Of a DNA stretch of 64,000 nucleotides, positions 20,431 to 30,538 are shown piece after piece (position 1 is the stretch's first letter; every line of letters begins with the position of its first letter). The stretch comes from Bedellia somnulentella (lineage: Eukaryota > Arthropoda > Insecta > Lepidoptera > Bedelliidae), in NCBI GenBank assembly GCA_963576735.1, contig OY755178.1:1426001-1490000 (forward strand), in the 5' to 3' direction. The translations under genes and the position numbers were made by a program. The notes under the pieces were generated by a model, which saw only the letters and a program-made list of their open reading frames with translations, ran no database searches and was not told the origin of the DNA.

Positions 20431-20972
20431 GTATTTCTCGAATCCAAGACGTCAGCGCATAAAATTTCCTTATTTCGGCATTATTACTTAATCCAATACT
20501 TATATCTCTTAATTTCTGACTAAGAGAAACTACCGGGTGTTATATATTAAACTGGAGCACATATTATCATAATGATCAGATGTCATGTATACGTTTCTGC
20601 ATGACATTAATTGTAAATTGTTTCTCATTTTTGTATCTCATTTAAAGAATCAAGGGAATGATTACATGAAAGTTAAATAACAAGATATAGAGTCTCTGTT
20701 AAACAACTTTCGTTTGGTTCAAGATTCAACAGTCAAAAAATTATGTTATAAAGAATAATAAAATTTATAAATTTACACAATGACAAATTTAGTTATTGTT
20801 TAAAATTTCATGAAGGAAAAAATAATCTTATCTATCACATTGAGGGAGATAACACCCACACTAGGAGGACCTGTATCGCGGGGGTTTCTCCTCACTTAGG
20901 TTGTGCAATGTCGTCGACTTTTCTCATTTATGATAACAATAATAAATCTTAAACGAAAATGTAGTGTGTGTC
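20431..20972. other. No feature recognised
   Basis: AT-rich, no gene. Confidence 0.35.
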
Positions 20973-21222
20973 GCCGAGTACTGTCGGCTTAGAATAGCAC
21001 TACCCCGTTTCTACCGATGGGTGTACGTAAGAGGCGACTAACGGTATTGGGGCTTTTAAGGGATTTTTGGGCGATGCGGTTGGAAACCCATCACCAACCA
21101 CCTTAACTTTACCATCTTTACCCCACTCAATTTTCCAAAAGTGGCTGAGGAATTTTTAGTTCCTTAGCTCTGGCTACCCCTTCTAGAAATTTATAGCCGT
21201 GAGTATATGTACTTATGTATGA
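20973..21222 (+). repeat. SINE1 copy (group A)
   Basis: Full-length; begins GCCGAGTACTGTCGGC, ends GTGAGTATATGTACTTATG. Confidence 0.9.
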
Positions 21223-21324
21223 AAATTTAATTCTTGTCTCTTATTGATTTGAAATATAACAACAAAAATGTATCCGACGATGAGTTAATATTTTTCGTAT
21301 GTATTTTAAAGTGCATGTATTTTA

Positions 21325-21482
21325 GGCCTGCCCCCTATCACGTGAGTACACTGTCCATGCAAAACGTGGGTACTCTGAACACCAGGTGACAAAGTCACGT
21401 GATGTTCAGAAGTATTAGTACCTCTGCCAACCCCTTCGGGGATATTCGGCGTGAACGTTTATGTTTATGTTTATGTATGTTT
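21325..21482 (+). repeat. SINE2 fragment, 3' part
   Basis: GGCCTGCCCCCTATCACGTG through GGCGTGAACGTTTATGTTTA; 5'-truncated, so the tRNA-like head is absent. Confidence 0.85.
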
Positions 21483-21779
21483 AAAGTGCATGGATGAAAG
21501 TTTTGGTACAAGAGGTATAAAGCTGTGTGAATAGTAGTTTCAATAGAAGACAACCCCAATATTACAACAATACATGGTAAATGTTAAGAGGGAAGTTCAG
21601 AAAAAAGATATATTAATATGGTGATTGACATCATAGATAGAGAACTGACATTATAGAAATAAATGGATTATTTTACCCATCAACGGATATTAATAGACAT
21701 TTCTCTTTACTATACCAATGGATTTCAAATAAATAAATGAAATGAACACGATACCTAACTATGAAAGATATATATACAT

Positions 21780-22028
21780 ACATACATAATGATCATACTC
21801 ACGGCTATAAATCCCTAAAAGGGGTAGCCAGAGCTAAGGAATTAGAAATTCCCCAGCCACTTTTGGAAAGTTGAGTGGGGTAAAGATGGTGAAATAAAGG
21901 TTGTTGGTGATGGGTCTCTAACCGCATCGCCCAAAAATCCCTTAATAGCCCCAATACCGTTAGTCGCCTCTTACGTACACCCACCGGAAGAAATGGGGTA
22001 GTGCTATTCTAAGCCGACACTACACAGC
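21780..22028 (-). repeat. SINE1 copy (group A), antisense
   Basis: Full-length, CATACATAATGATCATACTC tail side to CCGACACTACACAGC. Confidence 0.9.
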
Positions 22029-22550
22029 ATTATATATGTAATTTTTTTTTGCTTAACAGCAGTTATTGAAATATTTTTACTGTCAGTCATTAGGCAGTTA
22101 CATCATATGCGGTTAAAACTTTTACATATTTTTCCAATTCAGGTTGCCTAGTCACCTAATATAATGTCTCATGTTAACCACAGTGCTTATTTTATTAAAT
22201 TATTAGTTACGGTATAGTTCTTTTTATTTATTTCAGTGATGCAACTTAAATATTATTACTGATACTAATTAATATAACAGCACTTTGTCTTATTTCTTCC
22301 AACGTTTGACAAAGCTCTGCGCAGAGGTAGAAAAACAAATTACCGATCTTCAACCTCCTAACACAAAAGTTTTTGAAATCTCTGAAGTTGTGTATTGTTC
22401 TACGTGCTACAATATTGTCTTGGCTTTCAAACTAAGTTAGGGTGCCAATATTCCTTGGTGCCTTTTTGTAAATTTTAGTCAAAATTTTATTCAATAGTAC
22501 TTATCGTTATGTTATTTAATTTTTTCAAATGTCTTTTAAATATTACATTC
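22029..22550. other. No feature recognised
   Basis: No open frame or repeat recognised. Confidence 0.35.
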
Positions 22551-22640
22551 GTATACTCACTACCATATATTCCGAAAAGCTTCAGAGATAGAAAATCCTC
22601 AGCCACATTTGGAAGTTAATAGGGGACACGATGAAATATT
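22551..22640 (-). repeat. SINE1 fragment (group C), tail half
   Basis: GTATACTCACTACCATATAT then CCTCAGCCACATTTGGAAG and TAGGGGACACGATG. Confidence 0.65.
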
Positions 22641-22984
22641 GGAAGCAATTGACTTTAATATTTGACAAAGACATTCACAAATAAGCAAGTACAACCGCGC
22701 ATTAAAAAGCCTGGTCCAGGTAACCAACCGCATTCAATTGAACCCTCAGATTAATTCCCACAAGTGCTACGTACTTATTAGATTCCGAGAGCTCCCGTAT
22801 CGGACAGAGTAATTGCAATAACTGCATAATTGTCCGCAAATACGAGCCGACCATTATATTTACCACCGTGGCACGTAAGACAGGAGCGAAGATAAAGTTG
22901 TTCAGTACTAGATGTAGCTATGCTAAGATTTTATCAAGCGAGCGTTTTAGCAATGATTTTAAATACAAGAGTTATAAGCTGTGT

Positions 22985-23100
22985 GCGTGTGTTGTAAGTG
23001 ACGCTATTCCAATTCGTTCCTTCGGTGTCGTATGAGGAGCGAATGCTATTGGTGCTTTTTAAGTGATTGTTATGCGATGTGACTGCATATCCTTATTTGC
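22985..23100 (+). repeat. Degenerate SINE1 head fragment
   Basis: Weak match: GTGTCGTATGAGGAGCGAAT, TGCTTTTTAAGTGATTGTTA, TGCGATGTGACTGCA. Confidence 0.4.
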
Positions 23101-23105
23101 AATTA

Positions 23106-23152
23106 GACATAAATACATACATATACTCACGGCTGTAAATCACTAGAAGGGA
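23106..23152 (-). repeat. SINE1 tail fragment
   Basis: ACATACATATACTCACGGC followed by TGTAAATCACTAGAAGGG only. Confidence 0.6.
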
Positions 23153-23211
23153 TATTTAAGGGAAGGGATTATTGCAATGAGAGTTCCAATTATTTATATA
23201 TAACTTATTTC

Positions 23212-23473
23212 TTAAACATAGATACATACATACATATACTCACGGCTATACATCCCTGGAAAGGGTAGCCAGAGCTAAGGAATTAGAAATTCCTCAGCCA
23301 CTTTTGGAAAATTGAGTGGGGAAAAGATGGTTAAGTAAAGGTTGTTGGTGACGGGTCTCCAACCACATCGCCCAAAATCCCCCATACCGTTAGTCGCCTC
23401 TTACGTACACCCATCGGTAGGAACGGGGTAGTGTTATTCTAAGCCGACACTACACAGCTATTAAACATAGATA
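23212..23473 (-). repeat. SINE1 copy (group A) with 13-bp TSD
   Basis: TTAAACATAGATA at 23212-23224 and 23461-23473 flanks a full-length copy. Confidence 0.9.
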
Positions 23474-24071
23474 GCAACTATAATAAAAATGCTTATTAGA
23501 AATATTTACGTAGTACAAATTTTCATTCAAAGCTTTTACAACATTTCAATTTCAATATTTAATGTTGACAAATAAAAGACGTGTGTTTCCTTCAATCATG
23601 TATTATAGACTACAATCCTAAACTACCTTGACATATAAATCTAAATCTGACAACTACTAAAATACATTACAAAAGTATTTTCAAAATAATAGCATGCAGT
23701 GTACACCAACCTTAAAGCTCCATCAATTATATTTAACACCTTAGCTAAATTTTATAGGAGAGCTGTTTGATTTATGAGATCTCGATTTAAGATGGCGGAA
23801 GAAGAATTAATAAATCTTTTACACGTCCGACATTTTGATTTTCTACTGACCTAGTTGAATTAATTTTAATCTAGCAGCCGTAATGGCGTAGTCGAAGTGG
23901 CTAAGGAGGTTTTCTTCACAAAATAAATGTTTTAGAACTGCATGAGCCTACCCCATAAGGGTCTTGATCAATTACAATTTGCTGTGGTATTTTTCTATGG
24001 TTGTGTCAATAGACGGGATTGTATCGTTTTTAAAAAAAATAGGATTAAAATCTATTCTATACTACAAGTGC
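23474..24071. other. No feature recognised
   Basis: AT-rich, unassigned. A short stretch near 23885 (GTAATGGCGTAGTCGAAGTG) only faintly resembles a tRNA A-box. Confidence 0.35.
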
Positions 24072-24220
24072 TGGGTTTGGAGACCCATCACCAAAAACCT
24101 TTGTTTTACCATCTTTTCCCCACTCAACTTTCCAAAAGTGGCTGAGGAATTTCTAATTCCTTAGGTCTGGCTACCCCTTGTAGGAATTTATAGCCGTGAG
24201 TATATGTATGTATGTATATA
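24072..24220 (+). repeat. SINE1 copy, 5'-truncated
   Basis: Starts at GGTTTGGAGACCCATCACC and runs to the TATGTATGTATATA tail, where a MITE is inserted. Confidence 0.85.
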
Positions 24221-24510
24221 TGTTACGGCTAATAGCCGAAGTGCGGCTGCACCTAGGTTTAGCCGGCTAAAACTAGGTGCAGCCTTATGTTATGTTGAAA
24301 ATATTGAATAAGAATAATACTATTTCTATAAAACATTTTCCATATATTTAAAATACAGATTATGCATTTAAGAGTGCTCGCTCCGCTGCGCTTCGCTCGC
24401 TCGTTTTATACATAGCCTAACCTAACCTAACCTAAGCTAACCAACCCTGGCTAAATGTGACTAGCTGGCTAAACCTAGGTGCAGCCGCACTTCGGCTATT
24501 AGCCGTAACA
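24221..24510. mobile_element. MITE with 49-bp TIRs and telomere-like core
   Basis: Ends TGTTACGGCTAATAGCCG and CGGCTATTAGCCGTAACA. The TIRs match over about 49 bp with one mismatch. Both flanks read TATA, a possible target duplication. No coding capacity. The interior holds four perfect CCTAA units (24416-24435), the insect telomere pentamer. Superfamily unresolved. Confidence 0.85.
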
Positions 24511-24517
24511 TATACAT

Positions 24518-24768
24518 GCCGTGTAGTGCCGGCTTAGAATGTCGCTACCCCTTTCTACCCACGGGTGTCGTAAGAGGCGACTAAGGGTATTGGGGCTTTT
24601 TATTGGATTTTTGGGCGATGCGGTTGGAGACCCATCACCAAAAACCTTTATTTTTACCATCTTTTCCCCACTCAACTTCCAAAAGTGGCTGAGGAATTTA
24701 TATTTCCTTAGCTCTGGTTACCCCTTCTAGGGAAATATAGCCGTGAGTATATGTATGTATATATATGA
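24518..24768 (+). repeat. SINE1 copy (group B)
   Basis: Full-length and close to the group B consensus; separated from the MITE by seven bases. Confidence 0.9.
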
Positions 24769-24881
24769 ATGAGTAGTACTAGAAATTCGCGTCGGCTTTA
24801 CTGTGGTGTTGGGTGTTTTGCTAATGTTAAATGACATTCATAGCCTTCTTCGTAAGTAAGCTATTAAACAATGTAGTATTC

Positions 24882-25066
24882 CTAATAAATAAAGAATAAA
24901 TAAAGGAAAGAAAAATCTCGACACAGGCGGGAATCGAACCCGCGACCTCGGGCATACGCCCCGACGCTCTGCCAATTGAGCCACCGTGTCAATGGCTGCC
25001 AGCGCGAAATTCTTCTATCCTTTATTATTATTATTTTACACGTTTAAGTAGTGTTTGCGTTTCCTA
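24882..25066 (-). repeat. tRNA-like repeat (SINE3), copy 2
   Basis: Inverted copy of the unit at 14390-14564, with the same leader (GTGTTTGCG side) and the AAATAAAGGAAAGAAAAAT tail side. Confidence 0.8.
24920..24990 (-). tRNA. tRNA-like cloverleaf, GTA loop, SINE head
   Basis: On the minus strand all four stems pair (7, 4, 5 and 5 bp). The B-box GGTTCGATTCC is perfect and the A-box GGCTCAATTGGCAGAG is near consensus. The loop GCGTATG has GTA at the anticodon position but C instead of the universal U33. Better preserved than the copy at 14456. Functional tRNA status is doubtful because the same core is dispersed with identical flanks. Confidence 0.55.
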
Positions 25067-25094
25067 CCTCCGAGTTTTTTACTAACTCTTAAAT

Positions 25095-25150
25095 TAAAAA
25101 AGTGGCTAGAGAATAGTCAATTCAGAATCTCTAGGCACCCCTTCTTGGGA
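25095..25150 (+). repeat. SINE1 fragment (group C)
   Basis: AAAGTGGCTAGAGAATAGTC and CACCCCTTCTTGGGA; broken just before the Gypsy insertion. Confidence 0.55.
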
Positions 25151-25160
25151 CTATTACTAA

Positions 25161-25646
25161 TGTTACGACATCTGTTCGCAAGTAGGAGATAGGATTTACC
25201 ACTACTAGATAACAGATGGCGTTACTAGTATTCTAATAAGTAAAGGAATTACTAGATGTTTCTCGAATATCGACTTTTCGAGAATGTGGTACTAGAACTT
25301 TCTGTAATATTCGCGTATTTGAGATTTGGCATATATAAAGAGCGACGCGTGCTACGGAGTTATTGGAGTGCGAAGAACTAAAGCGAGAACAAGCGAAATA
25401 CTAGAGCGAAGAAATTAAATACGACAGTGCAGTGATATACGGATTACGGAAATAAGCTTAACGGTGTGGACAGTGTTACTATAACGGAGTAAATTAGTGT
25501 TGTTAATTAGTGCGAGTATCGATAGTTAATTATCGATAGTGTTTGTTGTGTTGTGTAAAGTGCGTTATTGGTCAATAAATATAATTACACCTTATTGCAC
25601 GAAAGTGTGACTGGTATTTACCAAATTAAGAACCCGGTACGTAACA
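25161..25646 (+). repeat. 5' LTR of Gypsy-2
   Basis: 486 bp, TGTTACG...CGTAACA; TATA box at 25332-25339. Followed by the primer-binding site at 25649-25666. Confidence 0.95.
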
Positions 25647-25672
25647 ATTGGTGTCAGAAGTGGGATTTGAAG

Positions 25673-26947
25673 ATGCCAGTTATGCCGAAGGAAGACGGAA
25701 GAGAGGGTGTGAAGACACGCGCTCAGAAAGCCGCAGAGGGTGAACAGCTGTCGGAAATGAGTTCATCGGTCACGAACCCTCGGAGTGACATTCCAGAGGA
25801 GACGTCCGCGGTGACTAACGCGCCGTCTACATCAACGGCGCCGGCGGCCGCAACTAATACTGACTTGACGATGATAGTTGAAATGTTTCAAAGCATGCGT
25901 GAAGCACAACAAAGCATACAGGATGTTGTGAAAAACATACATTCGGAGGTACAGGATGTTAAAAAAAACATACATTCGGAGGTACAGGGTGTTGTGAAAC
26001 AAGAAGTTCGTGAGTTGCGCGAGGAACAGCAAACTAAGTTCTCACAAGTTCTCACTGCGGTCAATGAAGTCAGTGGTCGGGTGGTTACTGTGGAAAAAGA
26101 CGTAGAGCAGATGAAGGAGCAGGTAACCACTATTGAGAAAGATATCGATGACATGAAGACCGACTTCCGCGGAATGGAGAAAAGGGTTCTGCAGCTTGAA
26201 TCACGACCGGTCAAGGTTGTCTCCGGTGAGAATGTAGTAGCTGTCCATGGTCCTCGTGTGAAGGTTCCTCCCTACGACGGAACAACATCCTGGTCGGCGT
26301 ATAGACATCAGTTCCAGACTGTTGCGGCTGCCAATGGTTGGACTGATGAACAGTGTTTGACTGCACTGACGGTGGCGCTCCGAGGTCAAGCACTGTCAGT
26401 AATAGAGGCGCTGCCGACTCCGAGTGGTGGTTTCAAGGACCTGCTGGATGCGTTGGAGTCTCGCTATGGAGAGCGACACCTGGAGCACGTGTTCCGCGCT
26501 CAGCTGCGTGATAGGGTCCAGCGTTCTGGAGAGGGACTTCAGCAGTGGGCCCTTGAAATCGAGAAGCTCGTCCGCAAGGCCTATCCCAGTGTAGATCCGA
26601 AGACGGTGGAAATGAACCTGGTGCAAGCATTCGTCGACGGCATCAGAGATATCGAAGTGAGAACAGCGGTGAGACTTCAACACCACACGTCTCTCAAGGA
26701 TGCCTTGGCGAACGCTCTAGAAGTTGAAGCTTGCCGCCAGGATACGCGCCAAACTCATCGACTTCGTGAGATTGCGGAAGCAAATGAGGACGTCAAGGTC
26801 ATTAAAGCACCCGTCGGAAGGAGTACTGGACCGATTTGTTATGGCTGCGGGAAAAGGGGCCATTTGAGATTAAGTTGCCCGCTGAGGAAGGAAGAAAAGA
26901 GGCAGGCAGAGGCTTCTGCCGCAAACGTCCAGGGAAACGAGCATTAG
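25673..26947 (+). CDS. gag: Gag of Gypsy-2
   Basis: 424-residue structural protein that would assemble the particle and package element RNA. The N-terminus is polar. Residues about 60-175 form a long coiled-coil stretch that includes 11-residue repeats (VQDVVKNIHSE, VQDVKKNIHSE). A capsid-like region follows (WSAYRHQFQTVA, LESRYGERHLEHVFRAQL, GLQQWALEIEKLVRK), then one CCHC zinc knuckle CYGCGKRGHLRLSC near the C-terminus. The start is the first ATG after the primer site. The frame ends with TAG at 26945-26947, just behind a GGGAAAC heptamer, so most ribosomes should stop here and a minority shift to pol. Confidence 0.9.
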   Translation: MPVMPKEDGREGVKTRAQKAAEGEQLSEMSSSVTNPRSDIPEETSAVTNAPSTSTAPAAATNTDLTMIVEMFQSMREAQQSIQDVVKNIHSEVQDVKKNIHSEVQGVVKQEVRELREEQQTKFSQVLTAVNEVSGRVVTVEKDVEQMKEQVTTIEKDIDDMKTDFRGMEKRVLQLESRPVKVVSGENVVAVHGPRVKVPPYDGTTSWSAYRHQFQTVAAANGWTDEQCLTALTVALRGQALSVIEALPTPSGGFKDLLDALESRYGERHLEHVFRAQLRDRVQRSGEGLQQWALEIEKLVRKAYPSVDPKTVEMNLVQAFVDGIRDIEVRTAVRLQHHTSLKDALANALEVEACRQDTRQTHRLREIAEANEDVKVIKAPVGRSTGPICYGCGKRGHLRLSCPLRKEEKRQAEASAANVQGNEH

Positions 26948-26990
26948 CCAGGACCGGGGGGCAGGTGCTGGCTAGAGAGGAGAAAGCCCC
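26932..26990 (+). other. -1 ribosomal frameshift signal, gag/pol junction
   Basis: Slippery heptamer G GGA AAC at 26932-26938 sits in the correct gag phase (codons GGA and AAC), six bases before a possible stem TAGCCAG/CTGGCTA (26945-26951 with 26968-26974). Loop bases GGGGC (26958-26962) can pair with GCCCC (26986-26990), giving an H-type pseudoknot. The pol frame is -1 relative to gag, as this signal predicts. Strong by motif, phase and spacing; not tested. Confidence 0.8.
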
Positions 26991-29900
26991 GACAATGACC
27001 ATCTCACAAGCCTGTAACGGGAACAGTTTGGTGATATTGGGCTGTGTCAATGATCAAGACTGTAAGATGACCCTTGATACTGGAGCGTCTAGAACGGTGA
27101 TCAATCCGGCACTGGTGAAAGCAGCGAATATCAAGTATAGCAGAGATACTAAGTGTCGGCTACTCTCCGCCTCTGGCCAGCGAATACCTGTCCTTGGTGA
27201 ACTCTCAGTCAGGATGATGGTTGGCGAGACGTCGTATACTCATCAAGTCATTGTGGCTGAGATAATGGATGAATGCATACTAGGACTGGACTTCATGAAG
27301 AAATATAACTGCCGGATTGACATAACGAGAGGAATTTTCAAGTGTGGCCAGGAAGAAATCTTTATACTGGGTGGTCCCGTCGGTGAAGTGACATGCTTGA
27401 AAACCATCAATATTCCTGCGCGTTCTCAGAAGTTGGTTCCGGTGATGTTACCTGTAGACAGCGAGAAGAAGAGGCATCGTTGTGTGTTGATTGAAGAGAC
27501 AGGGAAGAACGGGCCAAGGAAATTTCTGACAGCAAGAACTTTGGTTACAAGCAACAAGACGGCAATAGTGAAGGTAGTCAACCTTGACCAAGAAGATGTA
27601 CAGCTTAAGCGGGGTGAAGTAGTTGGTCAGTGTGAAGAAGTAGTCTGGATGAGGAGCTGTCATTCTCCAAATGGGAAAGTCAAAGTGAAAGTCGATAATT
27701 CAACTGTAACTGACTTGTTAAGTGAGATCCAGGATGACTTATCTTACTTGGAGAGGATCAAGGTTAAACAGTTGCTGGTGAAATATGCTGACATCTTCTC
27801 AAATGCAGAAGGGGACTTAGGCAGAACATCTTTAGTGCAACACAGAATTGATACAGGGGACGAAAGACCTATTAGACAGAGAGCAAGGAGAATCCCAATC
27901 GCTAAGGAGAAAGAAGTTGAAGAATTGCTCGAAGACATGAAAAAGAAGAAGGTCATTAGTCCGTCCTCCAGTCCGTGGTGTTCTCCAGTGGTTCTTGTTA
28001 AGAAGAAAGATGGAAGCACACGGTTTTGTGTTGACTACAGGCAACTGAACAACGTGACAAAGAAGGACAGCTATCCTTTGCCAAGAATAGATGACACTCT
28101 GGATACTTTGAGTGGCATGAAGTGGTTTTCAACCCTGGACTGCAAGTCAGGCTACTGGCAGGTGGAAATACATCCGACTGATAAAGAGAAGACTGCGTTT
28201 TCAACTGGAAAGGGTTTGTGGCAGTTTAACGTCATGCCTTTCGGTCTCTGCAACGCGCCAGCTACTTTTGAAAGGCTTATGGAGTGTGCGTTGGCGGGAT
28301 TGGTTGGCGAGGCTTGCCTGGTGTACCTCGACGACGTGGTCATAATAGGCAAAAGCTTCCAAGACCATCTCAAGAACCTGGAACAAGTCTTTCAGAAAAT
28401 TCGTGGAGCAAACCTGAAACTGAATCCGAAGAAGTGCCGGCTGTTTAGAACTTCAGTGAACTATTTAGGACACGTAATCAGCCGAGAAGGAATTCAGACG
28501 GATCCGGAAAAGGTGGAAGCTGTGCAGAAATGGCCGACGCCAAAGGACAAAACAGACGTGCGAGCTTTTCTCGGCCTTTGCTCGTACTATCGACGTTTTG
28601 TAAAAGGGTTTTCTGAGATCGCCAAACCATTGCATCGGTTGACTGAAGATAAGAAAACCTTCTCTTGGGATGATGAATGCGAGTTATCTTTCAATGAGCT
28701 GAAGAAGAGGCTTTGCGAGACACCTATCCTTGGATATCCACAGCCAGAGGGACAGTACATCGTTGACAGCGATGCTAGTAATATGGCTATTGGTGGAGTG
28801 TTATCACAGATCCAAGGTGACAAGGAAGTTGTGATCGGATATTTCAGCAAGTCTCTATCTAAAGCGGAAAGAAACTACTGCGTCACGAGAAAGGAACTTC
28901 TAGCTGTAGTGAAGACCTTACAGCATTTTTACAAGTATTTGATTGGGAGACCGTTCAAGCTTCGAACTGATCATGCTGCACTGAAATGGCTTCTCCAGTT
29001 CAAAAACCCGGAAGGACAGGTAGCTCGATGGATCGAACAGCTACAAGAGTATGACTTTTCTATCGAGCACCGTAGTGGTAAATCTCATGGCAATGCAGAC
29101 GCGCTTTCACGTAGACCGTGTCCGGAAGACTGTAAACATTGTAGGAAGCAAGAGTCGAAGGAGGAGGTCGTGAAAGTGACTCGAATTTGTCCATTGGATG
29201 GATGGGAAACAGAAGCTATGCAGAAGGCCCAAGAAGAAGATGAGAACCTCAGACCCATCATGAAATGGAAGAAGGAAAAACACGATCAACCGGCTTGGAG
29301 TGAAGTAGCGTCCACAGGAGTGAGTACGAAAGCTTACTGGGCGCAATGGAACAGCCTGGTTCTGATCAATGGTCTACTGTACCGGAGGTGGGAGAAACCC
29401 AACGGTAAGGAAGAGCACCTACAATTGGTCGTGCCCAGAGCCAAGGTTAAAGATGTACTGCGGGAAACACATGACGGTGTTTCGGGCGGGCATCTTGGGG
29501 TAAATCGTACGTTGCAGAAGGTTCGTGCGAAGTTTTACTGGCTTCATTGTAGGGACGACGTACAGGACTGGTGCCGGAAATGTACAACGTGTGCCGCGGT
29601 GAAAGGTCCGCAGACCCGGAGTAGAGGGGGATTACGGTTGTACAATGTGGGAGCTCCCTGGGAGAGGATTGCCGTTGATGTGGCTGGACCGTTTCCACAA
29701 TCAGAGTCCGGAAATAAATATTTCATGGTGGTGATGGATTACTTCACTAAGTGGCCTGAAGTGTTTGCCATACCCAATCAAGAAGCAATAACTGTGGCTA
29801 CAAAACTGGTTGAGGAAGTGATCTGTCGATTTGGCGTGCCCCTGGAGATACACTCTGACCAGGGAAGAAATTTTGAGTCACAAGTATTTCAAGAGGTGTG

Positions 29901-30522
29901 CAAACTACTTGGAATGCATAAAACCAGGACGACGCCATATCATCCTCAGTCAGATGGAATGGTGGAGAGGTTCAACCAAACACTGGAGAGACAGTTGGCG
30001 AAGATGGTTGAAAAACATCAGAAGGACTGGGACAAACACATTCCATTATTTTTACTGTCTTACCGGTCAGCTGTTCACGAAAGCACGAAGGAAACACCTG
30101 CTTTCGTCAATTTCGGAAGAGAGCTACGATTGCCTGTAGATTTGTTGACAGGAGGGTCACCAGATGAGCCGCAGAGTGTAACTGAATATGTAAGCGATTT
30201 GAGGGAAAGAATGCAAGATGTACATTCCCTAGTGCGTGAAAATGGTTTACATGCTAGTGAAAAGATGAAAACCAGATATGACCGTAAAGCTAACACGCCG
30301 CGTTTCGAAGAGGGTATGCTCGTCTGGTTACACAATCCAACTCGCCAGAAAGGGAAGTCCCCTAAGTTACAAAATAGGTGGGAAGGACCGTACAAGGTGG
30401 TCACTAGAATAAACGATGTAACGTACAGAATTCAACGCCAACCTAGAGGGGCTTGGAAAATAGTTCACATCGATCGACTTGCGAAGTACCATGGAAGCAA
30501 TAATACTCGGGACGAGTATTAA
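26938..30522 (+). CDS. pol: Pol of Gypsy-2 (protease, RT, RNase H, integrase)
   Basis: 1,194 residues in the -1 frame, translated by frameshift from gag; the frame is open from 26836, overlapping gag by 112 nt. Order: aspartic protease (LDTGASRTVIN, near nt 27070); RT with the VDYRQLN segment, the MPFGLCNAPATFERLM segment and YLDDVVI (catalytic DD at about 28330-28335); RNase H (DASNMAIGG, TRKELL, TDHAALKWL); integrase zinc region (HLGVNRTLQKVR...CRKCTTC) and DDE core (VDVAGPF, HSDQGRNF, YHPQSDGMVERFN); then a GPYKV...HIDRL C-terminal module without a chromodomain that I can see. All catalytic motifs are intact. Family: Ty3/Gypsy; finer clade not assigned. Confidence 0.92.
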   Translation, partial: RALARTGGQVLAREEKAPTMTISQACNGNSLVILGCVNDQDCKMTLDTGASRTVINPALVKAANIKYSRDTKCRLLSASGQRIPVLGELSVRMMVGETSYTHQVIVAEIMDECILGLDFMKKYNCRIDITRGIFKCGQEEIFILGGPVGEVTCLKTINIPARSQKLVPVMLPVDSEKKRHRCVLIEETGKNGPRKFLTARTLVTSNKTAIVKVVNLDQEDVQLKRGEVVGQCEEVVWMRSCHSPNGKVKVKVDNSTVTDLLSEIQDDLSYLERIKVKQLLVKYADIFSNAEGDLGRTSLVQHRIDTGDERPIRQRARRIPIAKEKEVEELLEDMKKKKVISPSSSPWCSPVVLVKKKDGSTRFCVDYRQLNNVTKKDSYPLPRIDDTLDTLSGMKWFSTLDCKSGYWQVEIHPTDKEKTAFSTGKGLWQFNVMPFGLCNAPATFERLMECALAGLVGEACLVYLDDVVIIGKSFQDHLKNLEQVFQKIRGANLKLNPKKCRLFRTSVNYLGHVISREGIQTDPEKVEAVQKWPTPKDKTDVRAFLGLCSYYRRFVKGFSEIAKPLHRLTEDKKTFSWDDECELSFNELKKRLCETPILGYPQPEGQYIVDSDASNMAIGGVLSQIQGDKEVVIGYFSKSLSKAERNYCVTRKELLAVVKTLQHFYKYLIGRPFKLRTDHAALKWLLQFKNPEGQVARWIEQLQEYDFSIEHRSGKSHGNADALSRRPCPEDCKHCRKQESKEEVVKVTRICPLDGWETEAMQKAQEEDENLRPIMKWKKEKHDQPAWSEVASTGVSTKAYWAQWNSLVLINGLLYRRWEKPNGKEEHLQLVVPRAKVKDVLRETHDGVSGGHLGVNRTLQKVRAKFYWLHCRDDVQDWCRKCTTCAAVKGPQTRSRGGLRLYNVGAPWERIAVDVAGPFPQSESGNKYFMVVMDYFTKWPEVFAIPNQEAITVATKLVEEVICRFGVPLEIHSDQGRNFESQVFQEVCKLLGMHKTRTTPYHPQSDGMVERFNQTLERQLAKMVEKHQKDWDKHIPLFLLSYRSAVHESTKETPAFVNFGRELRLPVDLLTGGSPDEPQSVTEYVSDLRERMQDVHSLVRENGLHASEKMKTRYDRKANTPRFEEGMLVWLHNPTRQKGKSPKLQNRWEGPYKVVTRINDVTYRIQRQPRGAWKIVHIDRLAKYHGSNNTRDEY

Positions 30523-30525
30523 TGT

Positions 30526-30538
30526 AAGGAGGGGGTAA
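30526..30538 (+). other. Polypurine tract of Gypsy-2
   Basis: AAGGAGGGGG followed by TAA, directly before the 3' LTR. Confidence 0.75.

Noticed and set aside
26851..26857. GGGAAAAG as an alternative slippery site
   Set aside because: It is not in X XXY YYZ phase with gag, whereas GGGAAAC at 26932 is.
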